Assembly: GCF_025399895.1 (NCBI RefSeq)
Contig: NZ_JAODUA010000018.1
Coordinates: forward strand, 78,596 to 142,595
DNA length: 64,000 nt
Origin: Streptomyces sp. ASQP_92
Lineage (GTDB): Bacteria > Actinomycetota > Actinomycetes > Streptomycetales > Streptomycetaceae
Reading direction: 5' to 3'
In this document: in pieces, positions 9,577 through 18,238 of the stretch
Layout of the letters: the number at the start of each line of letters is the position of its first letter
Position numbering within the stretch: the stretch's first letter is position 1
Notes under the pieces: generated by a model
Seen by the model: the letters and a program-made list of their open reading frames with translations, nothing else
Database searches by the model: none
Told to the model about the DNA's origin: nothing
Made by a program: the position numbers and the translations under genes

Positions 9577-10503
9577 ATGTCACTGCCGCCCGAGTTCCAC
9601 TCCATCGCCAAGTGCGTGAACAACTGGGGCCGTTGGGGCTCCGACGACGAACGCGGCACGCTCAACCACATCACCGACGCCACCGTCCGTGAGGCCGTCG
9701 CCGAGGTCCGCTCGGGGCTGCGTGTCCCGCTCGCGCTGCCCCTGCGGCAGGACGGCGTGCAGACCGGGGTGATTCCCGGCCGGATCAATCCGCTGCACAC
9801 CATGGTCCAGATCAACCAGGAACTCTTCGGGCCCGGCACGGTCGCGTGCAGCGACGACGCGGTGACCTTCGGGCTCCAGGCCGCCACCCACTGGGACGCC
9901 CTGACCCATGTCTCGCACTCGGGACGGCTCTACAACGGCCGGCCCGCCGACACCATCACCGCGCACGGCGGCGCCGGGTTCAGCGGCATCGACACGACGG
10001 GGCCCGTCCTCTCGCGCGGGGTCCTGCTGGACGTGGCCCGCGCCAAGGGGCTCGACCGCCTTCCCGGCGGCCACGCGGTCACCCCGCAGGACCTCGACGA
10101 GGCCGAGGAGTTCGCGGGTGTCACCGTGCGCGCCGGGGACATCGTGCTCGTCCGCACCGGGCAGATCCAGGTGTATCTGTCCGGGGACAGGCACGCCTAC
10201 GGCTATCCGTCGCCGGGGCTCTCGGTGCGCACACCGCAGTGGTTCCACGCGCGGGACGTGGCGGCGGTCGCCAACGACACGCTCACCTTCGAGATCTTCC
10301 CGCCCGAGATCGAGGACCTGTGGCTGCCCGTCCACGCCCTGGACCTGGTGGAGATGGGCATGCTCCAGGGCCAGAACTGGAATCTGGAGGCCCTGTCCAC
10401 CGCCTGCGCCGAGGCTTCGCGCCACACGTTCCTGCTGAGCGCCATGCCGGAGCCGTTCGTGGGGGCGACCGGCACCCCGGTCGCCCCGGTGGCCGTCCTG
10501 TAG
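9577..10503 (+). CDS. Cyclase family protein (kynurenine formamidase-like hydrolase)
   Basis: A 308-residue protein of the cyclase family (PF04199 type). The metal-binding signature is visible as ATHWDALTHVSHSG, with further conserved GVLLDVA and GDIVLVRTGQ strands. Members are metal-dependent hydrolases acting on amide or lactone bonds. Position in the regulon suggests ring opening or removal of an acyl intermediate, but no substrate can be named. GGGAG lies about ten bases before the ATG. Transcribed away from the SDR with a common operator. Confidence 0.88.
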   Translation: MSLPPEFHSIAKCVNNWGRWGSDDERGTLNHITDATVREAVAEVRSGLRVPLALPLRQDGVQTGVIPGRINPLHTMVQINQELFGPGTVACSDDAVTFGLQAATHWDALTHVSHSGRLYNGRPADTITAHGGAGFSGIDTTGPVLSRGVLLDVARAKGLDRLPGGHAVTPQDLDEAEEFAGVTVRAGDIVLVRTGQIQVYLSGDRHAYGYPSPGLSVRTPQWFHARDVAAVANDTLTFEIFPPEIEDLWLPVHALDLVEMGMLQGQNWNLEALSTACAEASRHTFLLSAMPEPFVGATGTPVAPVAVL

Positions 10504-10755
10504 GGCGGGTTCACGGGTGGCGGCGCCGCATGCGCGCCCCGAGCGCGGCACCGTCGCCGCCACCCCGGCACCGGCGTACCGGCTCCGCTCCTCCTGTGCT
10601 CCGAGAGGAGCGTCGCCCTGCTGAAGCTGACGCGGTGCCACGACCCGCACTCGCCGAGGCCGTGCAGTGTCCTCGGCGTCCCCTCGCGACGAATCGCTCA
10701 TCCCAGGGTGATCAGGACGCCACCGGGCGTCAACACCGGCTGAGGATTTTGTGGC

Positions 10756-11277
10756 TTATGCGGTATTGGTGACAGCGCGCGGGGGATCGTACGCCCCGTT
10801 TCCGTACGCCCCGTCCGTGCGCCCCGAACACTCCTTGAGCCCCGAGTGCCCCGAACGCTCCGGTGCCGGGGCCCCTCCGGGCGCGTCGCGGTCCACTTCG
10901 CACCAGATGGACTTGCCCACGCCCTCGGCCCGCCAGCCCCAGCGGTCGGCGAGCCCGTCGACGAGTTCGAGGCCCCGTCCATTGGTGTCGTCACCCAGAG
11001 CGTGGCGGGGCTTGGGCGGACAACAGCTGCGGTCGGCCACCTCGACCCGTACGGTGCCGCCCTCGGCCGGGCCGAGCAGCATCCGCAGCACCGCCGGACA
11101 GCCCGTGTGCACCACGGCGTTGGTGACGAGCTCCGAGATCAGCAGGATCAATGTCTCGGCGACCGGTTCGTCGAGCCCTATCCCACAGCCCGCCAGTCGC
11201 GAGCGTGCCCACTTCCGGGCCCGGCCCACCTCGGCGGGATCCGGCCCGACCTCCAACTGAACCTGAAGCACCTGCAC
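10756..11277 (-). CDS. ATP-binding protein, anti-sigma-factor kinase-like
   Basis: A 173-residue single HATPase_c domain protein from a GTG start. ETLILLISELVTNAVVHTG carries the N-box Asn and GDDTNGRGLELVDGLADRWG the G1/G2 boxes. It belongs to the very large Streptomyces group of RsbW/SpoIIAB-like small ATPases that act on sigma factors or antagonists. The C-terminal 40 residues are low complexity. No partner is adjacent; the STAS protein at 18.2 kb is the nearest candidate. 252 bp between it and the cyclase gene hold nothing convincing. Confidence 0.88.
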   Translation of the reverse strand: MQVLQVQLEVGPDPAEVGRARKWARSRLAGCGIGLDEPVAETLILLISELVTNAVVHTGCPAVLRMLLGPAEGGTVRVEVADRSCCPPKPRHALGDDTNGRGLELVDGLADRWGWRAEGVGKSIWCEVDRDAPGGAPAPERSGHSGLKECSGRTDGAYGNGAYDPPRAVTNTA

Positions 11278-11725
11278 CGTTCACACCATCCGAACCGGCG
11301 GACACATCGCCTCGCGCCTCACAGGGACCACCATCGGGGTCACGGAACGTGATTCCCGTGGGAGACAGCATGGTTGACGTACAGTCACCGCAACAAGCGC
11401 TTCGGGCATATTCCAGCGCGAAGGAGTATGCGTGGTGCATACTGTGCGGCTCACCTTGCGGGTAACCGAACGGGAGCACGTATGACGCCTCCGTACGGTA
11501 CGGGTGGGGCGCGGCCCCGGACCCGGCGCCGCCGCACTGGCAACCCCGGGAAAGCCGCGCCACACCACCACTCGCATCCCACGGAGAGTACCGGAGAGCG
11601 CCCCGGACTCCGGCTCGTGGCCGGTGCGCCGGGCCGCCGATCGCGACGCATCGTGACCGTTCGCCACGCCACGGCCAACGCCGCGCGACGCGTCCCGCCC
11701 CCCGCCTCGCCCCATGGCCGCGGGC
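11278..11725. other. 448-bp gap with a locally AT-richer segment
   Basis: No confident gene. Around 11340-11470 the GC content drops, as in a promoter zone for the minus-strand ATPase. It contains the weak dyad TGACGTACAGTCA (11375-11387), similar to the operators at 611 and 15073. A 31-codon frame at 11370-11465 ending WCILCGSPCG has a plausible GGGAGA ribosome site but non-Streptomyces third-position usage, so I do not call it a gene. Confidence 0.4.
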
Positions 11726-12586
11726 CTACAGTGCGGCGGCGAGCGCCTCGGCGGCCTGCTCCGCCGACTGCCACTGCTCGGCCCGCACCCAGGCCCGCTT
11801 GAGGTGCAGATGCACATCGGCCTCCCAGGTGAACCCCATGCCGCCGTGCACCTGGAGACAGTCCCGGGCACAGCGCACCGCCGCCTCGTCGGCGAGCAGT
11901 TTGGCCCCGGCGATCTCGTCCCGGTCCCCGGTGACGGCCGCCGCGTAGACCGCGGCCCGGGCCACCTCGGTGCGTACGAGCATGTCGGCGCACAGGTGCT
12001 TGACCGCCTGGAAGGATCCGACCGGCCGCCCGAACTGGGCGCGCTGCCGGGCGTGTTGGACCGCGAGCTCGGTGGTGCAGGCCGCGCTGCCCAGTTGTTC
12101 CGCGGCGGTCAGCAGGACGGCCTCGGGCAGGGCGTCCGCGTGGGGTGCGTGGATGCGGTGCAGCGGGGTGAGCGGGTCGAGCGAGCGCATCGAGGTCGCG
12201 TCGCGGGCGTCTCCCTGGACGAGGTCGGCCTCGTCGAGCCAGGCGACGAGCCCTCCGTCGACGCGGGTCACCACCGTCTCACCGCTCGCCGCCCCCGGCA
12301 CATCGCGGGCCGCGAGATGGGTCGCCACCAGCGGGCCCGGCAGCAGCGCCCGCCCCGCCTCCTCGAACAGGAGCGCCGCCTCGGGCAGCCCGAGGCCCAC
12401 CCCGCCCTCGCGTTCGGGCAGCCGCAGCGCGAAGAAGCCGGCCTCGCCCAGCGCCCGCCACAGCGCGCGGTCGAGCGCGGGCCGCTCCACCGCCGCCCGC
12501 AGCGCGTCCCGGTCGAACCGCGCCTCCAGCAGTTCACGCATGCCGGACTTCAACGCCCGCTGTTCGTCGGTGAGTTGGAAGTCCAT
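11726..12586 (-). CDS. Acyl-CoA dehydrogenase, small subunit-like
   Basis: A 286-residue acyl-CoA dehydrogenase, about 100 residues shorter than usual, starting MDFQLTDEQRALKSGM. The FAD/oxidase C-terminal region QVHGGMGFTWEADVHLHLKRA is present, but the central beta domain is compressed (DGGLVAWLDEADLV) and the usual YEG-Glu motif is absent. The ATG overlaps the stop of the larger dehydrogenase upstream (TGATG). Short/long pairs of this kind form alpha2-beta2 FadE heterotetramers in actinobacterial steroid side-chain pathways; the same assembly is inferred here. Confidence 0.9.
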   Translation of the reverse strand: MDFQLTDEQRALKSGMRELLEARFDRDALRAAVERPALDRALWRALGEAGFFALRLPEREGGVGLGLPEAALLFEEAGRALLPGPLVATHLAARDVPGAASGETVVTRVDGGLVAWLDEADLVQGDARDATSMRSLDPLTPLHRIHAPHADALPEAVLLTAAEQLGSAACTTELAVQHARQRAQFGRPVGSFQAVKHLCADMLVRTEVARAAVYAAAVTGDRDEIAGAKLLADEAAVRCARDCLQVHGGMGFTWEADVHLHLKRAWVRAEQWQSAEQAAEALAAAL

Positions 12587-13749
12587 CAGCGCCCCTTGGG
12601 CAGGCCGAGGATCCGCTCGGCGACGATGTTCCGCTGGATCTGCGAGGTGCCGGCGGCGATGGTGTACGACAGGGACGACAGGCGGTCCAGGGTCCAGTCC
12701 CGGTCGAGGTCGAGCGCGTCCGGGCCGAGGACCCGGGCGGCGGTGTCGTACAGCTCCTGGCGGGCGTGCGAATAGCGGAGCTTGAAGACGGATCCGCCGA
12801 CGCCGGGCACCCCGCCCTCGCGTCCGGACTCGCTCACGTTCCACTGGGTCAGTCGCCACAGGGCGGTGAACTCCGCGTTGAGTCTGCCCAGTTGGCGGCG
12901 CAGCCCGTCGTCGTCCCAGCGGCCGTTCGCCCGGGCCGCCGCCGCCAGTTCGGCGAGGGTCCTGCGGCAGGCCACCACCTCGCCCACGAAGGCGGTGCCG
13001 CGTTCGAAGGACAGCGTCACCATGGTGACCCGCCAGCCGTCGTTCTCCGCGCCGACCCGGTAGGTGACCGGGACGCGCACCTCGTCGAGGAACACCTCGG
13101 CGAACTCGGCCGATCCGGCCAGCGTCCGCAGCGGCCGGACCGTGATGCCGGGCGCGTCCATCGGCATCGCCAGCCAGGTGATCCCCCGGTGCTTGGGGAC
13201 GCTCTCGCTTATGGGCTCGGTGCGCACCAACAGCTCGCACCAGTCGGCGACTTCGGCGTGCGAGGTCCAGATCTTGGATCCGGTCACGACGTAGTCGTCG
13301 CCGTCGCGGACCGCTCGGGTGCGCAGCGCCGCGAGGTCGGATCCGGCGTCCGGTTCGCTGAAGCCCTGGCACCAGATCTCGTCGCCGCGCAGCACCGGCG
13401 GCAGCCAGCGGGCCCGCTGCTCGGGGGTGCCTTCGGCGGCGATGGTGGGTCCGGCGTGCAGCAGCCCGACGAAGTTGGCGCCCACGTACGGCGCGCCCGC
13501 CTTCTCGGCCTCCTCCAGGAAGATGAGGTGCTGGGTGGGCGTGGCGCCCCGGCCTCCGGCCGCCTCGGGCCAGTGCAGCCCCGCGTACCCGGCGTCGTAC
13601 AGCATCCGCTGCCAGGTGGTGTCGTAGGCGCGGCGTCCCGGCCAGTCCGACGGGACCGGCCTGGGCGGCAGTTCGGGCAGCGCGAGGGCCAGCCAGTCGC
13701 GCAGCCCGGCCCGGAAGGCCTCTTCCTCCTCGGTGTACGTCAGGTCCAT
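12586..13749 (-). CDS. Acyl-CoA dehydrogenase, large subunit-like
   Basis: A 387-residue acyl-CoA dehydrogenase. The CQGFSEPDAGSDLAAL motif and the GSKIWTSHAEVADW flavin/substrate segment are intact. The C-terminal signature reads IAAGTSQIQRNIVAERILG, with Ala replacing the usual catalytic Glu of YEGT. It is the middle gene of a minus-strand operon, amidohydrolase - large ACAD - small ACAD, with a 28-bp gap upstream and a 1-bp overlap downstream. Probably dehydrogenates a branched or cyclic acyl-CoA together with the small subunit. Confidence 0.93.
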   Translation of the reverse strand: MDLTYTEEEEAFRAGLRDWLALALPELPPRPVPSDWPGRRAYDTTWQRMLYDAGYAGLHWPEAAGGRGATPTQHLIFLEEAEKAGAPYVGANFVGLLHAGPTIAAEGTPEQRARWLPPVLRGDEIWCQGFSEPDAGSDLAALRTRAVRDGDDYVVTGSKIWTSHAEVADWCELLVRTEPISESVPKHRGITWLAMPMDAPGITVRPLRTLAGSAEFAEVFLDEVRVPVTYRVGAENDGWRVTMVTLSFERGTAFVGEVVACRRTLAELAAAARANGRWDDDGLRRQLGRLNAEFTALWRLTQWNVSESGREGGVPGVGGSVFKLRYSHARQELYDTAARVLGPDALDLDRDWTLDRLSSLSYTIAAGTSQIQRNIVAERILGLPKGR

Positions 13750-13777
13750 CGGCGCTCCCCGCCCCGCGCGCCCCGCA

Positions 13778-14977
13778 TCAGCGGGACCGGTCGAGGTCGA
13801 GGCCGAGCATGCGGATGGCGTTGCCGCGCATCAGCTTGTAGACCGTCTCCTCGTCCAGGCCCTTCATGTGGTCGAGGGCGACCTCCTTGGTGTGCGGGAA
13901 GGTCGAGTCGACGTGCGGATAGTCCGTCTCGAACGTCGCGTTGTCGCGGCCCACCACGTCCAGGGACGCCACGCCGTGCTTGTCGCGGAAGAAGCAGCAG
14001 AAGATCTGCCGGTAGTAGTACGTGGACGGCGGCTCGGGGATCAGATCGCGCACCCCGCCCCAGGCGCGGTGCTCCTCCCAGACGTCGTCGGCCCGCTCCA
14101 GGGCGTACGGGATCCAGCCCATCTGCCCTTCGCTGTAGGCGAGTTTGAGGGCGGGGAACTTGACGAGGACGCCTGAGAAGAGGAAGTCCATCATCGAGGC
14201 CATCGCGTTGTTGAAGCTCAGCGAGGCCTGCACGGCGGGCGGGGCGTCGGGGGAGGCGGCGGGCATCTGGGAGCTGCTGCCGATGTGCATGTTGACGACG
14301 GTGCCGGTCTCCTGGCACACCGCGAAGAACGGGTCCCAGTAGCCGGAGTGGATGGACGGCAGGCCGAGGTGGGTGGGGATCTCGGAGAACGTCACGGCCC
14401 GCACCCCGCGCGCGGCGTTGCGCCGGATCTCGGCGACGGCGAGGCCGATGTCCCACAGCGGGATGATGCACAGCGGGATGAGCCGACCCCCGCTGTCGCC
14501 GCACCACTCCTCCACCATCCAGTCGTTGTAGGCCCGCACACAGGCGAGGGCGACCTCCTTGTCGTGGGCCTCGGCGAAGGTCTGGCCGCAAAAACGCGGA
14601 AAGGTGGGGAAGCAGAGGGAGGCCTCGACGTGGTTGAGGTCCATGTCGTCCAGGCGCGCCTTGGGGTCCCAGCAGCCGCGCCGCATCTCGGCGCGGGTGA
14701 TGCCTTCGAGGGTCATGTCGTCCCGGTCGAAGCCCACGGCGGCGATGTTGCGCTTGTACGGGAACTTCAGGTCCTCATAGATCCACCAGTCGGTGGGCGG
14801 CCCGTCCGGGTCCATGGTGATCTGGTACTTCCCCGCCACGTAGGCCAGTTCACCGATGCCGGCGGTCAGCGGCTTCGGCCCGCGCTCGCGGTACTTGGCC
14901 GGCAGCCAGACGTCGAAGAGGTGGGCCGGTTCGATCACATGGTCGTCGACGCTGACGATCCGCGGCAGTTCGGTCAT
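13778..14977 (-). CDS. Amidohydrolase family protein (Amidohydrolase_2)
   Basis: A 399-residue metal-dependent hydrolase/decarboxylase-type TIM barrel. SVDDHVIEP near the N-terminus provides the first metal ligands, RLIPLCIIPLWD and GTVVNMHIGSSS mark internal strands, and FETDYPHVDSTFPHTKE near the C-terminus carries the conserved Asp/His pair. Actinobacterial members cluster with FadE/FadD genes, as here, and are thought to act on acyl-CoA-linked ring or carboxylate intermediates. First gene of the operon; an operator lies 18 bp upstream of its ATG. Confidence 0.9.
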   Translation of the reverse strand: MTELPRIVSVDDHVIEPAHLFDVWLPAKYRERGPKPLTAGIGELAYVAGKYQITMDPDGPPTDWWIYEDLKFPYKRNIAAVGFDRDDMTLEGITRAEMRRGCWDPKARLDDMDLNHVEASLCFPTFPRFCGQTFAEAHDKEVALACVRAYNDWMVEEWCGDSGGRLIPLCIIPLWDIGLAVAEIRRNAARGVRAVTFSEIPTHLGLPSIHSGYWDPFFAVCQETGTVVNMHIGSSSQMPAASPDAPPAVQASLSFNNAMASMMDFLFSGVLVKFPALKLAYSEGQMGWIPYALERADDVWEEHRAWGGVRDLIPEPPSTYYYRQIFCCFFRDKHGVASLDVVGRDNATFETDYPHVDSTFPHTKEVALDHMKGLDEETVYKLMRGNAIRMLGLDLDRSR

Positions 14978-14994
14978 GAGGTCCCCTCCGCATA

Positions 14995-15011
14995 TCTGAT
15001 GGCCCGTCAGA
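14995..15011. promoter_or_regulatory. 17-bp palindromic operator, copy 3 (TetR-type)
   Basis: TCTGATGGCCCGTCAGA is a 7+3+7 dyad with one mismatch, 18 bp before the amidohydrolase start. It is paired with copy 4 about 78 bp away (centre to centre), so the two divergent promoters each have their own site. Confidence 0.6.
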
Positions 15012-15072
15012 AAGCAGGCTAGCCCCGCACCTCTGGACCAGCAAGGAGCGGGGGCCTACGCTCTCCGCCATA

Positions 15073-15089
15073 TCTGACAGCCCGTCAGT
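15073..15089. promoter_or_regulatory. 17-bp palindromic operator, copy 4 (TetR-type)
   Basis: TCTGACAGCCCGTCAGT ends 14 bp before the ligase ATG. The spacer GCC is shared with copy 3. Confidence 0.6.
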
Positions 15090-15102
15090 TCGGGGGTTCG
15101 CC

Positions 15103-16638
15103 ATGACCGGCACCGCACACGCACTGGGCTCCTCGCGCACACTCTGGGAGCTGATCGAGCGCCGCGCCGAGCTCACCCCGGACCGCCCGGTCCTGCTCCA
15201 GGGCGACCGCGTCCTCACCTTCGGAGCCCTGCGTGAGCGCTGCGAGCGGGTCGCGGCGGGCCTGTACGGCATGGGCGTGCGGGCGGGCACGGTGGTCGCC
15301 TGGCAGTTGCCCACCCGGATCGAGACGGCGGTGCTCTCCTTCGCCCTGGCCCGGCTCGGCGCGGTCCAGTCCCCGGTGATCCCCTTCTACCGCGAGCGCG
15401 AGGTGGGCTTCGCGCTGCGCGAGTCCAAGGCGGAGTTCTTCGCGGTGCCGGGGACCTGGCGCGGCTACGACCACACCGCCCTTGCCCACCGCCTCGGCGC
15501 CCGGGGCGTCTTCGAGGCGTACGACCAACTGCCGGACGGAGATCCGGTGTTGCTGCCGCCGCCCCCGTCCGACGGCACCTCCGTACGCTGGATCTACTGG
15601 ACCTCCGGCACCACCTCGGACCCCAAGGGCGTCCTGCACACCGACCGCTCGCTGATCGCGGGCGGCTCCTGCCTCGCGCACGCCCTGCGCCTGACGGCCG
15701 CCGACGTGGGCTCGATGGCCTTCCCGTTCGCCCACATCGCCGGCCCCGACTACACCGTGATGCTGCTGCTCTACGGCTTCCCCGCCGTGATGTTCGAGCA
15801 CTTCGCGCTGCCGGACGCGCTGGCCGAGTACCGGCGCCACGGGGTGACGGTGGCCGGGGGGTCGACCGCCTTCTACTCGATGTTCCTGACCGAACAGCGC
15901 AAACAGCCCGGCGAGAGGATCATCCCCACCCTGCGGCTGCTCGCGGGCGGCGGCGCCCCGAAGCCACCCGAGATCTACCACGCGGTCGTCCGCGAGATGG
16001 GCGTCCAGCTCACCCATGGATACGGCATGACGGAAGTACCCATGATCACCATGGGCGCCCCCGACGACACCGCCGAGAACCTGGCCACCACCGAGGGCCG
16101 CCCGCCGTCCGGCATGGAGATCCGCATCACCGACGAGGCGGCCGCGCCGGTGGCGCCCGGCGTCGACGGCGAGGTGCGGCTGCGCGGCGAGGCGGTGTGC
16201 CGGGGCTATCTCGACCCCGTACAGGCCGAGGCCGTCTTCGACGCGGACGGCTTCCTCGTCACCGGGGACGTGGGGCATGTGAGGGAGTCCGGACACCTCG
16301 TCCTGACCGGGCGGATCAAGGACATCATCATCCGCAAGGGCGAGAACATCTCCGCCAAGGAGATCGAGGACCTGCTCCACACCCATCCGGCGGTGGGGGA
16401 CGCCGCCGTGGTCGGCCTTCCCGACGCCGAGCGCGGCGAGTTGGTCTGCGCCGTCATCGAACAGTCGCCTGGGGCAGGTGAGTTGACTCTTCCCCTGCTC
16501 ACCTCCTTTCTGCGCGAACAGGGGCTCTCGGTGCACAAGTTGCCCGAGCGCCTGGAGATCGTGGAGGCGCTGCCGAGGAACGAGGCGCTGCGGAAGGTCC
16601 TGAAATACAAGTTGCGGGAGCGGTTCGGCGGGGCATGA
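15103..16638 (+). CDS. AMP-dependent acyl-CoA synthetase/ligase
   Basis: A 511-residue ANL-superfamily enzyme that would activate a carboxylic acid with ATP and CoA. The P-loop-like A3 motif is YWTSGTTSDPKGV, A5 is THGYGMTEVP, A7 is FLVTGDVGH, and A8 is GRIKDIIIRKGENIS. The C-terminal A10 lysine region reads LPRNEALRKVLKYKLRE instead of the usual PRTxxGK, shifting the expected lysine by one residue. Sequence style is closest to cyclohexanecarboxylate/medium-chain CoA ligases. Divergent from the amidohydrolase operon, with its own operator; likely the entry enzyme of the pathway. Confidence 0.93.
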   Translation: MTGTAHALGSSRTLWELIERRAELTPDRPVLLQGDRVLTFGALRERCERVAAGLYGMGVRAGTVVAWQLPTRIETAVLSFALARLGAVQSPVIPFYREREVGFALRESKAEFFAVPGTWRGYDHTALAHRLGARGVFEAYDQLPDGDPVLLPPPPSDGTSVRWIYWTSGTTSDPKGVLHTDRSLIAGGSCLAHALRLTAADVGSMAFPFAHIAGPDYTVMLLLYGFPAVMFEHFALPDALAEYRRHGVTVAGGSTAFYSMFLTEQRKQPGERIIPTLRLLAGGGAPKPPEIYHAVVREMGVQLTHGYGMTEVPMITMGAPDDTAENLATTEGRPPSGMEIRITDEAAAPVAPGVDGEVRLRGEAVCRGYLDPVQAEAVFDADGFLVTGDVGHVRESGHLVLTGRIKDIIIRKGENISAKEIEDLLHTHPAVGDAAVVGLPDAERGELVCAVIEQSPGAGELTLPLLTSFLREQGLSVHKLPERLEIVEALPRNEALRKVLKYKLRERFGGA

Positions 16639-16675
16639 CCCCTGCGCCCTGCCACTCCCCCACGAGGACGGACCG

Positions 16676-17620
16676 ATGGAACTCACCCGCAGACACCTCA
16701 TACTGGGCGCCGCCGCCATCTCGGCGACCGCGCTCCTGCCGGGCACGGCCCACGCCGCCGCGGCGCCGCGCCTCAGCGCCGACCCGGGCCGCTGGATGGC
16801 CGCGCTGCCCGACAGCCTCTCCCTGCTGCGCATGACGATCCCCGGCACCCACGACTCCTGCTGCACCGATCCGAACAACGGCACCGAGTGGTCGCACACC
16901 CAGAACTGGGGCCTGACCCAGCAGTTGCACCAGGGGATCCGCTTCTTCGACATCCGCGCCAACGGGCTCCAGGGCCATCTCGGCGACGCGTTCGGGATCT
17001 ACCACGGCGCCTTCTACCAGGGCATGACGTTCGGCGACGTCCTGGACCAGAGCACCGCCTTCCTCGACAGCCACCCCGGCGAAGTCCTGCTGATGCGCCT
17101 CAAGAAGGAGAACGGGACCAGCAACGACGTCGGCGCGAACTTCAAGAACGTCCTGAACGTCTACCTCGACCAGAAGGGCTGGCGCTCCCGCTTCCTGCTG
17201 ACCGACCGGGTCCCCACGCTCGGCGAGGCGCGCGGAAAGATCGTGCTGATCGCCCAGTTCGACAACGACTGGCCGGTGCTGCAATGGCCCGGCGGCGACA
17301 ACGGCTTCCTCTCCAACCAGTACATCAGGCTCCAGGACATCTACCAGGGCCTGTCCTGGCCGTCGAGGAAGACCGCCAAGGTCACCCAGCAGTTCGACAA
17401 CGCCTTCCACGACCAGGACTCCGCCCAGCTCTACATCAACTTCACCAGCTACGCGGGCGGCGGCTGGCCCAAGGTCAACGCGGACGCGATCATGCCCGGG
17501 GTGCAGAGCTATCTGAACGCGCGCCTGAGCGAGCGGACCCATCTGGGCGTCGTCCCCATGGACTTCCCCGACTTCCACGCGGACACCCTGCGCACCCTGA
17601 TCGACTGGAACGGGCACTGA
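16676..17620 (+). CDS. Secreted phosphatidylinositol-specific phospholipase C domain protein
   Basis: A 314-residue protein with an N-terminal signal of Tat appearance (TRRHLILGAAA) cut near AHA-AA. The PI-PLC X domain follows: GTHDSCC carries the first catalytic His, and IYHGAFYQGMTF the second. Length matches bacterial PI-PLC, which cleave phosphatidylinositol or GPI-like lipids without calcium. It follows the ligase by 37 bp but is functionally separate. ATG preceded by GAGGACGG. It converges on an EF-hand gene with only 18 bp between stops. Confidence 0.9.
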   Translation: MELTRRHLILGAAAISATALLPGTAHAAAAPRLSADPGRWMAALPDSLSLLRMTIPGTHDSCCTDPNNGTEWSHTQNWGLTQQLHQGIRFFDIRANGLQGHLGDAFGIYHGAFYQGMTFGDVLDQSTAFLDSHPGEVLLMRLKKENGTSNDVGANFKNVLNVYLDQKGWRSRFLLTDRVPTLGEARGKIVLIAQFDNDWPVLQWPGGDNGFLSNQYIRLQDIYQGLSWPSRKTAKVTQQFDNAFHDQDSAQLYINFTSYAGGGWPKVNADAIMPGVQSYLNARLSERTHLGVVPMDFPDFHADTLRTLIDWNGH

Positions 17621-17638
17621 GCCCGGCCGGTCCCGCGG

Positions 17639-18169
17639 TCACGGCATCGTCGTGAAGTAGGCCGCGAAGGCGGCCACCGCCTCCGCCTCGGTGACCCGCC
17701 CGTCGCCGTCCCGGTCCAGGGCCGCGGCCACGGCCCCCGCCACCCCGGGCGAGACGCCGAGCGCCCGCAGCGCGCGCTCGGCGTCGGAGACGGACACCGT
17801 GCCGGAGCCGGAGGTGTCGGCGACCGCGAACGCGGCGTGCAGGAACGGCCGGGCGATCTCGGTGAACCCGGTGGTGCGGTCGCGCAGCCTTTTCATCGCG
17901 CCGCCCACGAACTCCTGGCGGGTCACCCGCTGGTCGCCGTCCACGTCCGCGATCCCGGCCAGGCCCTGCCACAGCGCCTCCGCGCCGCCGTACAGGGCCT
18001 GCCCCTTGTCGCAGCGGGCGGTCGTACCGAACTCGGCGAGCAGCGCGGCCGCGGCCGTGGAGAAGTCCTCCCGGTCGATCCAGCCGTTGCCGTCCTGGTC
18101 GAAGGAGGCGAACCGGGCGGCCACCCTGCGTTCGTACGCGGCACTCTCGGGACTGTCCATGCTGTCCAT
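17639..18169 (-). CDS. EF-hand calcium-binding protein (calerythrin/CabB type)
   Basis: A 176-residue cytoplasmic protein with four EF-hand loops starting at residues 24 (DQDGNGWIDRED), 75 (DVDGDQRVTRQE), 118 (DTSGSGTVSVSD) and 152 (DRDGDGRVTEAE). Loops 1, 2 and 4 have good ligand patterns; loop 3 is weaker at position 12 (Asp). Streptomyces proteins of this type bind calcium and may link calcium to aerial development. Monocistronic or followed by nothing; convergent to the PI-PLC gene. Confidence 0.92.
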   Translation of the reverse strand: MDSMDSPESAAYERRVAARFASFDQDGNGWIDREDFSTAAAALLAEFGTTARCDKGQALYGGAEALWQGLAGIADVDGDQRVTRQEFVGGAMKRLRDRTTGFTEIARPFLHAAFAVADTSGSGTVSVSDAERALRALGVSPGVAGAVAAALDRDGDGRVTEAEAVAAFAAYFTTMP

Positions 18170-18238
18170 GTCGGGAGCGTACGACTCACGCGGCCCCGGC
18201 GCGGGGCTTACGCCGAGGAGTGGGTCCCGGGGCCCGCG

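Noticed and set aside
11370..11465. A 31-codon peptide ending WCILCGSPCG that could be a RiPP-like precursor
   Set aside because: Third codon positions are not GC-biased, no modification genes lie nearby, and the segment is likely promoter DNA for the ATPase gene.
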